Source: Arthrobacter livingstonensis (GTDB taxonomy: Bacteria > Actinomycetota > Actinomycetes > Actinomycetales > Micrococcaceae). From it: a stretch of 64,000 nucleotides of DNA. The position numbers and the translations under genes were made by a program. Below the pieces are notes generated by a model, which had not been told where the DNA came from, did not search any database, and saw only the letters and a program-made list of their open reading frames with translations. This document shows, piece after piece, positions 1 through 8,519 of this stretch. The stretch covers positions 62,001 to 126,000 of the forward strand of contig NZ_QJVD01000001.1 of assembly GCF_003219815.1 (NCBI RefSeq). Direction: 5' to 3'. Every line of letters starts with the position of its first letter. Positions within the stretch are counted from its first letter, which is position 1.

Positions 1-47
1 GCGATGAGCAAGGAAACAAATGCCGGCGTGTCCCAGGGCGTGATCAT
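1..47 (-). CDS. VapC-like PIN-domain toxin, N-terminal fragment (cut by window edge)
   Basis: Only the first 15-16 residues lie in the window, reading MITPWDTPAFVSLLIA. PIN toxins of the VapC family typically begin M-I-x-Y-x-D-T-S-A-x-V, with the first catalytic Asp in the DTS motif. Here the Asp is present, but the Tyr and Ser positions are both Pro. The ATG overlaps the stop of the upstream antitoxin-like frame (ATGA), the usual vapBC arrangement. The partner antitoxin is frameshifted, so the pair may be decaying. The assignment rests on a short stretch plus context. Confidence 0.45.
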   Translation of the reverse strand, partial: MITPWDTPAFVSLLI

Positions 48-264
48 CCGCGTTGCTCGTCCACCAAGTCGCTGAGCGGTGCGCCCACGTCCAGGGGATC
101 CCCGGCGGGATGCTTGGGTTCGCCGCACGCGTGACCTTGCCCGCGGCGACCAGACGTTCAAGCGCCTCGTCGCCCCTCATGGGAACCACTTGGGCCATGG
201 GAGTGCCCCTGTCTGTGATGATGATGGCCTCAGCTGAGCGCACGCGGGCGAGATGCCCGCCCAT
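44..264 (-). pseudogene. Phd/VapB-type antitoxin, frameshifted
   Basis: Translation from the ATG at 264 gives a region like the centre of Phd/YefM antitoxins (ARVRSAEAIIITDRGTPMAQ, then a VVP turn and ALERLVAAGKVTR). The downstream part, ending GDPLDVGAPLSDLVDEQRG and overlapping the VapC start, is in another frame. The 221-nt span is one base short of 74 codons, so a single-base deletion near 121-132 would explain it. Upstream of the ATG the frame runs into the inverted repeat at 273-320, so the normal N-terminus also appears to be missing. Either a decaying antitoxin or a sequencing error. Confidence 0.5.
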
Positions 265-272
265 GCGCTGAC

Positions 273-320
273 TGGACAGTAGTGGCTGCTCTGGACACCC
301 AAAGCAGCCACTACTGTCCA
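273..320. terminator. 18-bp perfect inverted repeat downstream of the glcD-like gene
   Basis: TGGACAGTAGTGGCTGCT (273-290) is exactly inverted at 303-320 with a 12-nt loop. It starts 8 bp past the stop of the minus-strand oxidase gene, so it probably works as its transcription terminator. No T-tract follows. Confidence 0.55.
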
Positions 321-328
321 CTCACGGA

Positions 329-1699
329 TTAGATCCCCTTGCCGGGGTTCAGGATGCCCAGCGGGTCAAAGACGGCCTTGATCTTCTTCTGCAATTCGAG
401 CGAGAGGCTGCCGACTTCCTCTTCGAGCCAGTCCCGCTTCAGCAGCCCGATGCCGTGTTCCCCGGTCAACGTGCCGCCGAGCCGCTGGGCCAGGTGGAAC
501 ATCTCGCCCAGGGCAACCTTGGCCGGCCCCTCGGTGATGGATTCGTTGTGGCCCACCACCACCATCGGGTGAAGGTTGCCGTCCGCGGCGTGCGCGATCA
601 CGAAGATCTTCACCCCGGTCCGCGCCGTGATCTCGGCCAGCCCCTGGACCGCGTCGGCCAGGCGTTTGCGGGGGACCCCGATGTCCCCGATGGAAACCCG
701 GCCCAGCAGCTGCAGGGCAGGGATGGCGTTGCGCCGCGCGGCGACCAGTTCGGCTGCCCGTCCGTCGTCGTCCGTCTGTTCAATGGACAAGGCGAAAGGG
801 GTGATTGCCTCGATCAGCACCTGCTGTTCCAACAGGGCACCGTAGCCGTCGGTCTGGGCGAGCAGAAAGGCGTTGCCCCGGCTGCTGTGGTCGGTGCCCA
901 TCATCGCATCCACGGCGGCAAGGGTCCCCCCGTCGATGAATTCCAGGATGGCGGGCTGAATCCGGGCCGCGATGATGGCCGAGGCGGCTTGGGCAGCCGC
1001 TGCCGGATTCGCGAAATAGGCAGCCACCGTGGCGGTGTGCAACGGTTTGGGGCGCAGGCGCAGCGTGGCCTCGACCACCACGCCCAGGGTGCCCTCGGAG
1101 CCAATGATCAGCGCGTTCAGGTCGTAGCCGCTGACCCCCTTGATGGTGTTCCGGCCGGTTTTCAGGATTTGCCCGTCCGCCAGCACCACCTGCAGGGAGA
1201 GCACTGACTCGCGGGTCACCCCGTACTTGGCGCACCACATCCCGCCGGCATTGGTGGCCACATTGCCGCCGATCGAGCAGATCGCCGTGCTGGCGGGGTC
1301 CGGGGCGTAGAACAGGCCGTATTCGGCCGTGGCGGCATTGACTTCCGCGTTGAGCACACCCGGCTGGACCACGGCCTGCTGCTCCACCGGGTCAATCGAA
1401 ATGATCCTGTTCAGCCGGCTGACATCCAGCACCACGTTCCCTGCCGTGGCCGCGGACCCGCCGGCCAGGCCCGTGCCGGCCCCGCGCGGCACGATGGGCA
1501 CCCGGTAGAGGCTGGCCAGCCGCAGTGTCTCGACGACGTCGTCCACCGATTCCGCGTAGACGATGCCGTCCGGAATGCCGCCCGGCACATAGCCGGACCG
1601 GTCAATGCTGGCACGGGCCCGCTCATCCGGGTCCGTCGAGACGTTCCGGCACGCGGTCAGCAGGGCGTTGACGCCGCTGTCAGTTGGGAGCTCAGTCAT
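329..1699 (-). CDS. FAD-linked oxidase, GlcD/D-lactate dehydrogenase type
   Basis: A 456-residue flavoprotein of the FAD_binding_4 plus FAD-oxidase C-terminal family, which oxidises 2-hydroxy acids such as glycolate or D-lactate. The FAD-binding part contains VPRGAGTGLAGGS near residue 60 and SIGGNVATNAGG near 145. The C-terminal part has HAADGNLHPM and GEHGIGLLK, both typical of GlcD and D-lactate dehydrogenases. The start was placed at 1699 because GGTGGAG lies four bases upstream; an in-frame ATG at 1717 lacks a comparable ribosome site. It is 46 bp downstream of hsdR on the same strand, but no functional link is evident. The exact substrate cannot be read from sequence. Confidence 0.9.
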   Translation of the reverse strand: MTELPTDSGVNALLTACRNVSTDPDERARASIDRSGYVPGGIPDGIVYAESVDDVVETLRLASLYRVPIVPRGAGTGLAGGSAATAGNVVLDVSRLNRIISIDPVEQQAVVQPGVLNAEVNAATAEYGLFYAPDPASTAICSIGGNVATNAGGMWCAKYGVTRESVLSLQVVLADGQILKTGRNTIKGVSGYDLNALIIGSEGTLGVVVEATLRLRPKPLHTATVAAYFANPAAAAQAASAIIAARIQPAILEFIDGGTLAAVDAMMGTDHSSRGNAFLLAQTDGYGALLEQQVLIEAITPFALSIEQTDDDGRAAELVAARRNAIPALQLLGRVSIGDIGVPRKRLADAVQGLAEITARTGVKIFVIAHAADGNLHPMVVVGHNESITEGPAKVALGEMFHLAQRLGGTLTGEHGIGLLKRDWLEEEVGSLSLELQKKIKAVFDPLGILNPGKGI

Positions 1700-1745
1700 G
1701 GCTCCACCCTCGTCCATGCGGGCGGCGGCCGCAAGGCTTCTTACA

Positions 1746-4700
1746 TCACCCCGCGGGTGAGGAACGTTCCTCCGCGTACCTTGGCGCCATGGACTCCATC
1801 TGCTCCATGACCAGCTTGATGGCGGCCGGCTGCTTGTCCGGCGGGTACCCGTTGATGACCAGCAGCCGTTTGATGGAGGAGCGCAGCTTCGCTTTGACGT
1901 CTTCGCGCACGGTCCAATCCGTGCGCACGTCCCTGCGCATCACCTGGACCAACTGGCGGGCAATCTCGGCCAGTACGCCCTCGCCTTGCAGGTCCACGGC
2001 CGATTGGTTCTCCGAGACGGCATCGTAAAACGCCAGCTCGTCCGGGCTGAGCGGCGGCTCAAAGGTTTGGCCGCGCTGCCCTTCGACGGCCACCTCCTCC
2101 ACCACCTCGAAGAGCGCCGCCATCACTTCGGCGCCGGTGAGCTGCTGGTTGGTGTACTTGTACATCAGTTCCGCGATGCGTTCGGAAAACGCCCGCTGCC
2201 GGATGGCGTTGTTGCGGGTGGTCCGCGAAACCTCGTCGGTGATCAGCTTCCGGAGCGCCTCGATGGCCAGCTGCGGGTGCTTGGCCTGCTGGATCTTGGC
2301 GAGCATTTCCGGGCGCACGTCGTTCAGGTTCGGTTTGGGCATCCCGGCGGCGTCGTAAATGTCCAGGATCTCCCCGGTGGCGGTCGCCTGGGCGATGAGC
2401 TGCCCCAGCATGCGCTGGATTTCCTCGGGAATCGGCTCCCCGCGCGACTGCCGCTCGTCGGCGTCGAACTTGGCCATGTATACGCGGATCTCCTCGTACA
2501 CCGCGATCTCATGCCGCAAAGCCGCCAGCGCGTCGGTGCCCGAGCACAGCGCCCACGCGCGCGCCAGCCGGGAGGAATCCCGGCGGTACCGGGCCGCCAA
2601 AGTCTCCGCTCCGGCGTCGTCCCCAGAATCCCCCTGGGAGCCAGGTACGACGGCGTTTCCCGGCGTGAGGGGGTCCCTCAGGTAGTTCACGGCGCCCCAG
2701 GTGGCGTTCAGGAACGCCTTGGGCCCGCCTTTCATGAGTACGGCGTGCCAGTCGTAGCCGGCCAGGATGTCCCGCAGCTTCGCCACCAGTTCGTGGACCA
2801 GCGCCACGGCCTCGTCAATGTTCTTGCCGGCCGGCTTCTTGGCCTGGTCCGAGTCCGAATACTCGGCCAGTGCGTTGGCCAGATTTTCGGCCAGCGGCGC
2901 GTACGCCACCAGCAGGCCGTCCTCCTTGCCGCGGAAGGTGCGGTTCACGCGGGCCAGCGTCTGCATGAGCAGGGCGCCCTTGAGAGGCCGGTCCAGATAC
3001 AGGGTGTGCAGCGGCGGAGAGTCGTAGCCGGTGAGCATCATGTCCTTGACGATCACCAGCTCCAGCTCGTCGTCCACGTCCTTGAGCCGCTCCTTGATGA
3101 CGGCATTTTCCGAGTCTCGGCGCACGTGATCGGAGACGGGCGGGGTGTCCGAGGCCGTGCCGGAGTAGACCACCTTGATCTTGCCGCGGTTCAGCTCGTC
3201 CGCATGCCACACCGGGCGCAGCGCCACAATGGCGGCGTAGATCTTGGCGCAAATCTCCCGTGTGCCGCCAACAATCATGGCCTTGCCCGGCGCCTCGATG
3301 AACTTGGCCATCTGCTTGCTGCGGTTTTCCCAGTGCGCCACCAGGTCTTCCGCGAGGGCGGCAATGCGCTCCGGCGCGCCGTAGACGGCGTTGACGACAG
3401 CGACACCCGCCTCGACGCGGGCCCGTTCCGTCTCGTCCAGGCCGAGAGTGGCCTCGTCGGCGGACTCGTCCAGTTCCTCCTCGGTGACGCCGTCGGCCAG
3501 GGCCACCTTGATCAGGCGCGGCTCAAAGTAGACGGGGACCGTGGCGCCGTCCTCCACGGCGCGGGAGAGGTCGTAGATGTCGATGTACCCGCCAAACACC
3601 TCTCGGGTGTCCCGGTCTGCGAAGGAAATGGGCGTGCCCGTGAACGCGATCAGCGTGGCGTGCGGCAGGGCGTCGCGCAGGTGGCGGGCGTAGCCGTCCA
3701 GGTTGTCGTAGTGGCTGCGGTGGGCCTCGTCCACCACCACAATGATGTTGCGGCGGTCGGAGAGCAGCGGGTGGTCAAAGCCGGCGTCCTTCTCGCTCTG
3801 GCTGCGGCCGAACTTTTGCAGCGTGGTGAAGTAGATGCCGCCGGTGACCCGGTTGCTCAGTTCCTCGCGCAGTTCCGAGCGGCGGCGGACCTGACGGGGT
3901 GCCTCGGGCAGCAGCTGGCTCCTGTTGAACGCCTCGAACAGCTGCCCGTCCAGCTCGTTGCGGTCGGTGATGACCACCACGGTGGGGTTACGCAGCTCGG
4001 GCCGGCGCATCACTTGGTTGGTGTACAGCTCCATTTCCATGGACTTGCCGGAGCCTTGCGTGTGCCAGACAACTCCGGCCTTGCCGTTGAACCGCACGGC
4101 CTCGATGGTGTTGCCCACGGCCTTGGTCACGGCAAAGTACTGGTGCGGTTTGGCGATCCTCTTGCTCAGGCCCTCGGCGCCGGAATCGAAGGCGGTGAAG
4201 GATTCGAGCAGCTGCAGGAAGCGCACCTGGTTGTACAGCCCGTCAAGTGCAACGTCCAGGGCGGTGAGGGCTTCCCCGTCCACCATGGCGTCGGCTGGGA
4301 CAGGCAGGCCGTCGTCGTCCACGTTCCACGGGCTGAAGTGGTTCAGCGGGGTGAAGGCGGTGCCGTACTTGGCGATGACGCCGTCGGAGACCAGGTTCAG
4401 GACGTTGAAGCGGAAGGCCATGGGGAACTCGCGCAGGTACGTTTGCAGCTGGGCGTGCGCGGCGGCGACGTCGGCGGATTCGCTTCCGGCGCGCTTGAGC
4501 TCCATTGCGCTGACCGGCATGCCGTTGAGATAGAGGACCACGTCAAAGCGCCGCGTGTGTTCCCGGCTCATGAGCGTCACCTGGTTGACGGCCAGCCAGT
4601 CGTTGTCGTCGGCGGCGGTGCTGACGAGCCGGATGGTGGGGTTCTTTTCGGTGCCGTCCGTGTCGATGTAGCTGAGCCGGTAGCCGTCCACCAGGTACTT

Positions 4701-4976
4701 GTGGATGCGGTAATTTTCACTCAGCGCATCGTTGGAGGTGGGGGAGGCGATCTCCGCGACGGCCTGGCGCAGGTACTGCTCCGGGACCGCCGGGTTGAAC
4801 TTGCGCAGGGCAATGAGCAGCCGACGCCGGATCAACAGTTCGGACCACGACTCTCGTTCGTCGGTGCCCGGGGCAATGTCCTCACCACGGGTTGGCTTCC
4901 AGCCCAGCTCACCGAGCTGCTCTAGGGCCAGGCCCTCCCAGTCGGCTTCCGAAAAACCGGTGGCGGCCAGTGTCAT
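1746..4976 (-). CDS. hsdR: Type I restriction endonuclease subunit R
   Basis: A 1076-residue motor/nuclease subunit of a type I restriction-modification enzyme, which translocates DNA with ATP and cleaves unmethylated DNA. The N-terminal PD-(D/E)xK nuclease is visible as RRFDVVLYLNGMPVSAMELK (Asp145, Glu159, Lys161). The SF2 helicase core has a Walker A GSGKS at about 308-312, a DEAH box (VVVDEAHRSHYD), AFTGTP (motif III) and LARVNRTFRG (motif VI). The start at 4976 follows AGGGGAG; an upstream ATG at 5012 is less well supported. HsdM and HsdS are not adjacent but lie at 18.7-21.4 kb on the same strand. Length and motifs suggest an active protein. Confidence 0.97.
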   Translation of the reverse strand: MTLAATGFSEADWEGLALEQLGELGWKPTRGEDIAPGTDERESWSELLIRRRLLIALRKFNPAVPEQYLRQAVAEIASPTSNDALSENYRIHKYLVDGYRLSYIDTDGTEKNPTIRLVSTAADDNDWLAVNQVTLMSREHTRRFDVVLYLNGMPVSAMELKRAGSESADVAAAHAQLQTYLREFPMAFRFNVLNLVSDGVIAKYGTAFTPLNHFSPWNVDDDGLPVPADAMVDGEALTALDVALDGLYNQVRFLQLLESFTAFDSGAEGLSKRIAKPHQYFAVTKAVGNTIEAVRFNGKAGVVWHTQGSGKSMEMELYTNQVMRRPELRNPTVVVITDRNELDGQLFEAFNRSQLLPEAPRQVRRRSELREELSNRVTGGIYFTTLQKFGRSQSEKDAGFDHPLLSDRRNIIVVVDEAHRSHYDNLDGYARHLRDALPHATLIAFTGTPISFADRDTREVFGGYIDIYDLSRAVEDGATVPVYFEPRLIKVALADGVTEEELDESADEATLGLDETERARVEAGVAVVNAVYGAPERIAALAEDLVAHWENRSKQMAKFIEAPGKAMIVGGTREICAKIYAAIVALRPVWHADELNRGKIKVVYSGTASDTPPVSDHVRRDSENAVIKERLKDVDDELELVIVKDMMLTGYDSPPLHTLYLDRPLKGALLMQTLARVNRTFRGKEDGLLVAYAPLAENLANALAEYSDSDQAKKPAGKNIDEAVALVHELVAKLRDILAGYDWHAVLMKGGPKAFLNATWGAVNYLRDPLTPGNAVVPGSQGDSGDDAGAETLAARYRRDSSRLARAWALCSGTDALAALRHEIAVYEEIRVYMAKFDADERQSRGEPIPEEIQRMLGQLIAQATATGEILDIYDAAGMPKPNLNDVRPEMLAKIQQAKHPQLAIEALRKLITDEVSRTTRNNAIRQRAFSERIAELMYKYTNQQLTGAEVMAALFEVVEEVAVEGQRGQTFEPPLSPDELAFYDAVSENQSAVDLQGEGVLAEIARQLVQVMRRDVRTDWTVREDVKAKLRSSIKRLLVINGYPPDKQPAAIKLVMEQMESMAPRYAEERSSPAG

Positions 4977-5054
4977 GATGATCTCCCCTGCGAATGGTCC
5001 GTGATTGATCATGACGCTATCAGCAGCGGATTCCCTCGACGGATCTGCAGGCCG

Positions 5055-5940
5055 TTATGAGGGGTTATCAGCGGTGGCCCGTCGCCGGTTCATGATGAAG
5101 GCCACCACCAGCCCCAGCACAAACCAGGCCAGCCCCACTCCCAGGGCAAGGGGTGTGGCGGAGGCCAGCACCACCACCAGCAGGACCGCCCCGACCGCCG
5201 GGACGGCGTCATGGAGGAACCAGTTTCCCGGGGCAAGCTTCTTGACCAGGAAATAGCCGATCACCGACACGTGGAGCAGGATGAAGGCGGTCAGTGCCCC
5301 GACGTTGACCGCCGAGCTGAGAACGTCAAGGCCGTCGCCGCGGGTGGCCGCCCACAGGGCCACCACGATGTTCTCGGCAGCGGTGACCAGGATGCTGCGA
5401 ACGGGCACCCCGGTGCGCACGGAAACCCGGGCCAGCGCTCGGGGCAGCCGCCGTTCACGGGCCATGTCCATGATGATCCGGCTGCCGGCCCTCTGGCCGA
5501 CCATGGCGGCAAAGGCGGCGCCGGCGGCCTTGGACAGGGCGAGCAGCCAATGCAGCCAGGGGCTGATGCTGTCACCGACGGCGGTGTAGTAGGCGGCGCC
5601 TTCCAGCCCGGGGTTGGCGGCAAGCTCTGCGGGCGTGGTCGGGGAGAGCAGGGCCCCGACGTAGCTTTGTGCCACGAAGAGGACGCCGGCCATGATCAGG
5701 CACAGGATGGTCGCCCTGCCGATCAGCCGGACACTGCCCTTCGCCTCTTCCGCGAAGGTGGCCAGGGCGTCGAAGCCAAGGAAGGAGAGCACGGCCACAG
5801 AGACCGCAGCCAACACTGCCCCAAACGAGAAGCCGCCGACGCCGGTGAAGGGGCTCAACCAAGACCTGGTAGGCCCGTGCGCCGCCAGGACATAAAGGCC
5901 TAGCCGGTTGTCAATGGCTGGCCGGGCCTTGCTCAGTGCC
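5055..5940 (-). pseudogene. APC-family amino acid permease, C-terminal fragment
   Basis: From about 5905 down to the stop at 5055 the frame encodes a typical APC permease C-terminus: SVAVLSFLGFDALATFAEEA followed by at least six hydrophobic segments and a short basic tail. The matching N-terminus is at 7763-7924 on the same strand. Roughly 130 residues between the two fragments are missing and 1.8 kb of unrelated AT-richer DNA stands in their place. An upstream extension of the open frame (to 6047) overlaps the HIRAN gene and is not permease-like. The fragment has no ribosome-binding site of its own and is probably non-functional. Confidence 0.85.
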
Positions 5941-6708
5941 TTAGGAGTAAAACTCCCAATTCGAGCCTGTATACGGCTGAATGCCGGACCGCGAATAACC
6001 CTCGAGACGAACAAGCAGCCGGAAGTGAAATCCGACTTCAGGCCCATTGGCCTGCTCTACAGTGAGTTTGTATCCACGTGTATCTGCCAGGACTTCTTGG
6101 ACAAAAGCTGCGTGGGGGTCTGGCACGAAACCTAGGGTTAGTTCCTCTAAATCTTCAACCTCAACAGCTAAAGGGTTGACGGTGTTTTCAGGATCAGCGG
6201 CGAGCCGAAGTTTATCGCCCTTCTTCAAGCTACTGATCCTGGATTGAGCCTCTTCTGGACGGTAGCGAACGCCGTGGACGAGGAATAGATGCGTAAACGC
6301 ATTATCTTCGGCAATAACCGGCATTGGCACGAGTTGGATGGTATCTCCGACTCGGCGACCTCCAGTGCGGGTAAGCACTTCAAAAGGTGCCGCTTCAGTG
6401 GGCAAGCCTAGAGCTTTCAGTGATTCCGTCCGGTCTGGACGCCGCGCGGAAATTACTCGTTCGGCAAAGAGCGGAAAGAGCTGGCTGGATGAATAGCGTT
6501 TGCGGACGTCGGTCATGCCCGGCAGCGGCGAGAACCATTCAGACTCAACGAAGTCCTTAAGATACTGGAAAGTGTATTCGCCGTCCTCGAAGCCTAGAAA
6601 GCCGATTGACCGATACAACCGGGTGTCGTCTTGGCGTGTAACGAGCAACCGACTAGCCGCGACGACGGGTGATTGTTGTGCTGGTTTGTTCAGGATACTA
6701 GTGACCAT
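5941..6708 (-). CDS. HipA-N-like / HIRAN-domain protein, partner of the HipA-like kinase
   Basis: A 255-residue protein. Residues about 30-130 resemble the N-terminal subdomain of HipA: an FLGFEDGEYTFQYL-like start, a YSSSQLFPLFAERV segment, a loop with ESLKALGLP, then PFEVLTRTGGRRVGD. Residues about 140-235 resemble a HIRAN domain (FLVHGVRYRPEEA, LKKGDKLRLAADPENTVNPL, LGFVPDP), a fold linked to DNA-end or ssDNA binding in Rad5/HLTF proteins. The start at 6708 is preceded by AAAGAGG and overlaps the end of the kinase gene by 11 bp, so the two are probably translationally coupled. A possible role as antitoxin or regulator, by analogy with HipS of HipBST, is inference. The codons are AT-richer than in neighbouring genes. 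Confidence 0.7.
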   Translation of the reverse strand: MVTSILNKPAQQSPVVAASRLLVTRQDDTRLYRSIGFLGFEDGEYTFQYLKDFVESEWFSPLPGMTDVRKRYSSSQLFPLFAERVISARRPDRTESLKALGLPTEAAPFEVLTRTGGRRVGDTIQLVPMPVIAEDNAFTHLFLVHGVRYRPEEAQSRISSLKKGDKLRLAADPENTVNPLAVEVEDLEELTLGFVPDPHAAFVQEVLADTRGYKLTVEQANGPEVGFHFRLLVRLEGYSRSGIQPYTGSNWEFYS

Positions 6709-7627
6709 CACACAACCTCTTTCTATTCTCGGCGAGTAGCTCATCTACGAAGCTACGGGCACCCTCTGACATTGACGGCATCGACGCAAGGACGTCAGCC
6801 CAAGATCCTTGCTTTAAGCTTGCAAGTCGATCCAAGAACTCTCGCGCAGGACCCGAAGACATCTGTAGTCCCTCTAAGGCTACTTCCACAAGGGTCCTCT
6901 TGCTACCATTTTCGAAACGACCCGCGTATGCCTTCTGACACCACGGCCCAAGTCCACCGGCCAGAATGATAGGCAAATCAGCCTCATTGAGGCCGGATGC
7001 CAAAGCGCTTCCGTGGTCGTATGACTTGGCCAGACGGTGCTCTCCGCTCATATCCAGTAGCCCCCAATTGAGAGCATGGCGGTCTGTATTGGCGATCCAG
7101 GCATCGAATATGAGATAGCAGATGAACACCTCTAGGGCCGGCCAGTCCTCCATCGGTGATCCTGGCGGCCCTAGTTTTCCATTCAGCAAGGAGGATATGT
7201 TCTCGAGGTTATGACCGGCGCGCGCGCGGGGGCGAGGGTCTACATCGCAGTTCACATAGCCCGGGAACTCGAAGAGGTGGGTGTTTCCTGGTTGCAGGTT
7301 CCACCCCGCGGGTGCCACATTGCCGGAAATGATGCCTTCCTCGCCGTGCCTGATGGCGATCCGAACGTCTGCCGCCGGGAGACCAATTAGCTTTGCGAGT
7401 TCGGAACAGATTTTCTCGGCCAGGTCGTCTCTACGCCTGTACTGCCCACCATCCACTCCGCCCTTAAGTAGTACTTGACCATACTTAGCGGGTTTAAAGA
7501 GCCACCAGTCTGATCGCTTTGTCTCCTCTGCCGTATTCGGTGCCATCCAGTCTTTGTCGTCGTCGCCCCCGGGTTCGGGGGCCATGATGAGCCAAGTAGA
7601 GATGTCGCAGACTTCGTAAGGGGCCAT
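6698..7627 (-). CDS. HipA-like serine/threonine kinase domain protein
   Basis: 309 residues with the kinase core of the HipA family but no HipA N-terminal subdomain. Visible elements are WWLFKPAK (Lys near 45-48, ATP-binding), the catalytic loop NTDRHALNWG (Asn180, Asp182, His184, Asn187) and a metal-binding SYDHGSAL (Asp204). HipA kinases phosphorylate translation targets such as tRNA synthetases and cause growth arrest; the target here is unknown. There is no adjacent HTH antitoxin of the HipB kind. The downstream HIRAN protein supplies the HipA-N-like part as a separate chain. The gene lies inside a disrupted permease and has lower GC than its surroundings, suggesting horizontal acquisition. 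The start is the first ATG; spacing to AAGGG is long. Confidence 0.75.
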   Translation of the reverse strand: MAPYEVCDISTWLIMAPEPGGDDDKDWMAPNTAEETKRSDWWLFKPAKYGQVLLKGGVDGGQYRRRDDLAEKICSELAKLIGLPAADVRIAIRHGEEGIISGNVAPAGWNLQPGNTHLFEFPGYVNCDVDPRPRARAGHNLENISSLLNGKLGPPGSPMEDWPALEVFICYLIFDAWIANTDRHALNWGLLDMSGEHRLAKSYDHGSALASGLNEADLPIILAGGLGPWCQKAYAGRFENGSKRTLVEVALEGLQMSSGPAREFLDRLASLKQGSWADVLASMPSMSEGARSFVDELLAENRKRLCDGH

Positions 7628-7762
7628 ATCAGGCAGTTACCCTTGTTTGTTGCGGCTCACGGCAAGCGTGGTCTATTTGCGGCATTCTCAAAGTTTACCG
7701 TGGGGTAGGAAGCCTCCGAAGCGGTCCGGATCGACGCGTCACTCAAATAGCCTGACATTCGT

Positions 7763-7924
7763 CTAGACGGTGGCCACCGCGCCGGAGGACTTCGCATCCA
7801 ACGTCCCGAAGATCGCCACCGCCGCGGCGGGCCCGATAAAGACGAGACCGAAGAAGATGAGCTGGCCCAACGAGATGCTGCGCCGCAGCGATCCGGCCAC
7901 CGGGGCAGAAGCCTGTGCATCCAT
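7763..7924 (-). pseudogene. APC-family permease, N-terminal fragment
   Basis: The 53-codon frame from the ATG at 7924 reads through SLRRSISLGQLIFFGLVFIG and IFGTLDAKSSGAVATV, the N-terminal cytoplasmic segment and first membrane helix of APC permeases, then stops at TAG. It continues logically in the fragment at 5055-5940 on the same strand. The sequence between the fragments is the HipA-like/HIRAN insert. The two parts account for all but about 130 residues of a normal permease. Confidence 0.8.
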
Positions 7925-8015
7925 GGGCCCATCATGCCACTTCACGCCACTGACGGACGGCTGCACATGGAAGCCTCCGGCTGGTGGAATGACCTGTTGG
8001 TGGGATGATGGGCCC

Positions 8016-8456
8016 ATGACTGAAAACGAAGACTCCACCTTGCGTTCCGTCGAGCTGAACCGCACTGCCACCGCCCGCTACACCGCACGCAACGCCGCGG
8101 GCGCAGAAATCGAGTTCGGGCACGGCGAAGGGCTGTTGAGCCCCGTCGAGCTGCTGCTGGCAGCCATTGCAGGCTGCTCGTCGATCGACGTCGACACGGT
8201 GACGGCACGCAGCTGCGAGCCCACCGAATTCCGAGTTGTGGCCAGCGGCAATAAGGTGGTCGAGGACGGCGCCAACAGGGTGGACGGACTGCACCTGAAC
8301 TTCAACGTGGCCTTCCCCGACACCGCGGACGGGCGGAAGGCGGCCGGCATGGTGGAGCGTCTCGTGACCCTGTCGCATGACAAGTACTGCACGGTGTCGC
8401 GGACCGTGGAGCGCGGCACGGCCGTCTCGCACGAGGTCAACGTCGCCGTCGAATAA
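8016..8456 (+). CDS. OsmC family protein
   Basis: 146 residues of the OsmC/Ohr superfamily, small thiol peroxidases that reduce organic hydroperoxides. The two family cysteines are present: LLAAIAGCSSIDV in the middle and HDKYCTVSRTV near the end. The start was set at MTENED, because upstream in-frame codons overlap the divergent permease fragment. A second OsmC gene with different sequence is at 48131. Substrate not determinable. Confidence 0.88.
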   Translation: MTENEDSTLRSVELNRTATARYTARNAAGAEIEFGHGEGLLSPVELLLAAIAGCSSIDVDTVTARSCEPTEFRVVASGNKVVEDGANRVDGLHLNFNVAFPDTADGRKAAGMVERLVTLSHDKYCTVSRTVERGTAVSHEVNVAVE

Positions 8457-8480
8457 GCCGCGGGCTGACCGCTACCACTC

Positions 8481-8513
8481 CGCAATTGTGCAAGTGGTCC
8501 TTGCACAATTGCG
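8481..8513. terminator. Bidirectional hairpin between osmC-like and yhcG-like genes
   Basis: Perfect 14-bp arms CGCAATTGTGCAAG (8481-8494) and its reverse complement (8500-8513) with a 5-nt loop, midway between two convergent genes. The core GCAATTGTGCAA reappears as an inverted repeat inside the yhcG-like coding region at 9225-9259. Confidence 0.7.
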
Positions 8514-8519
8514 TTGAAA

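Noticed and set aside
1986-4925. A 979-codon open frame on the plus strand opposite hsdR
   Set aside because: It is the antisense of a motif-complete HsdR gene; long antisense frames are normal in high-GC DNA.
5941-6047. N-terminal extension of the permease fragment frame
   Set aside because: It overlaps the HIRAN gene and does not resemble APC permeases; the permease similarity begins near 5905.
5900-7766. Classical insertion sequence or transposon
   Set aside because: No transposase, no terminal inverted repeats; CTAG at both edges is too short to be decisive and part of the permease is missing.
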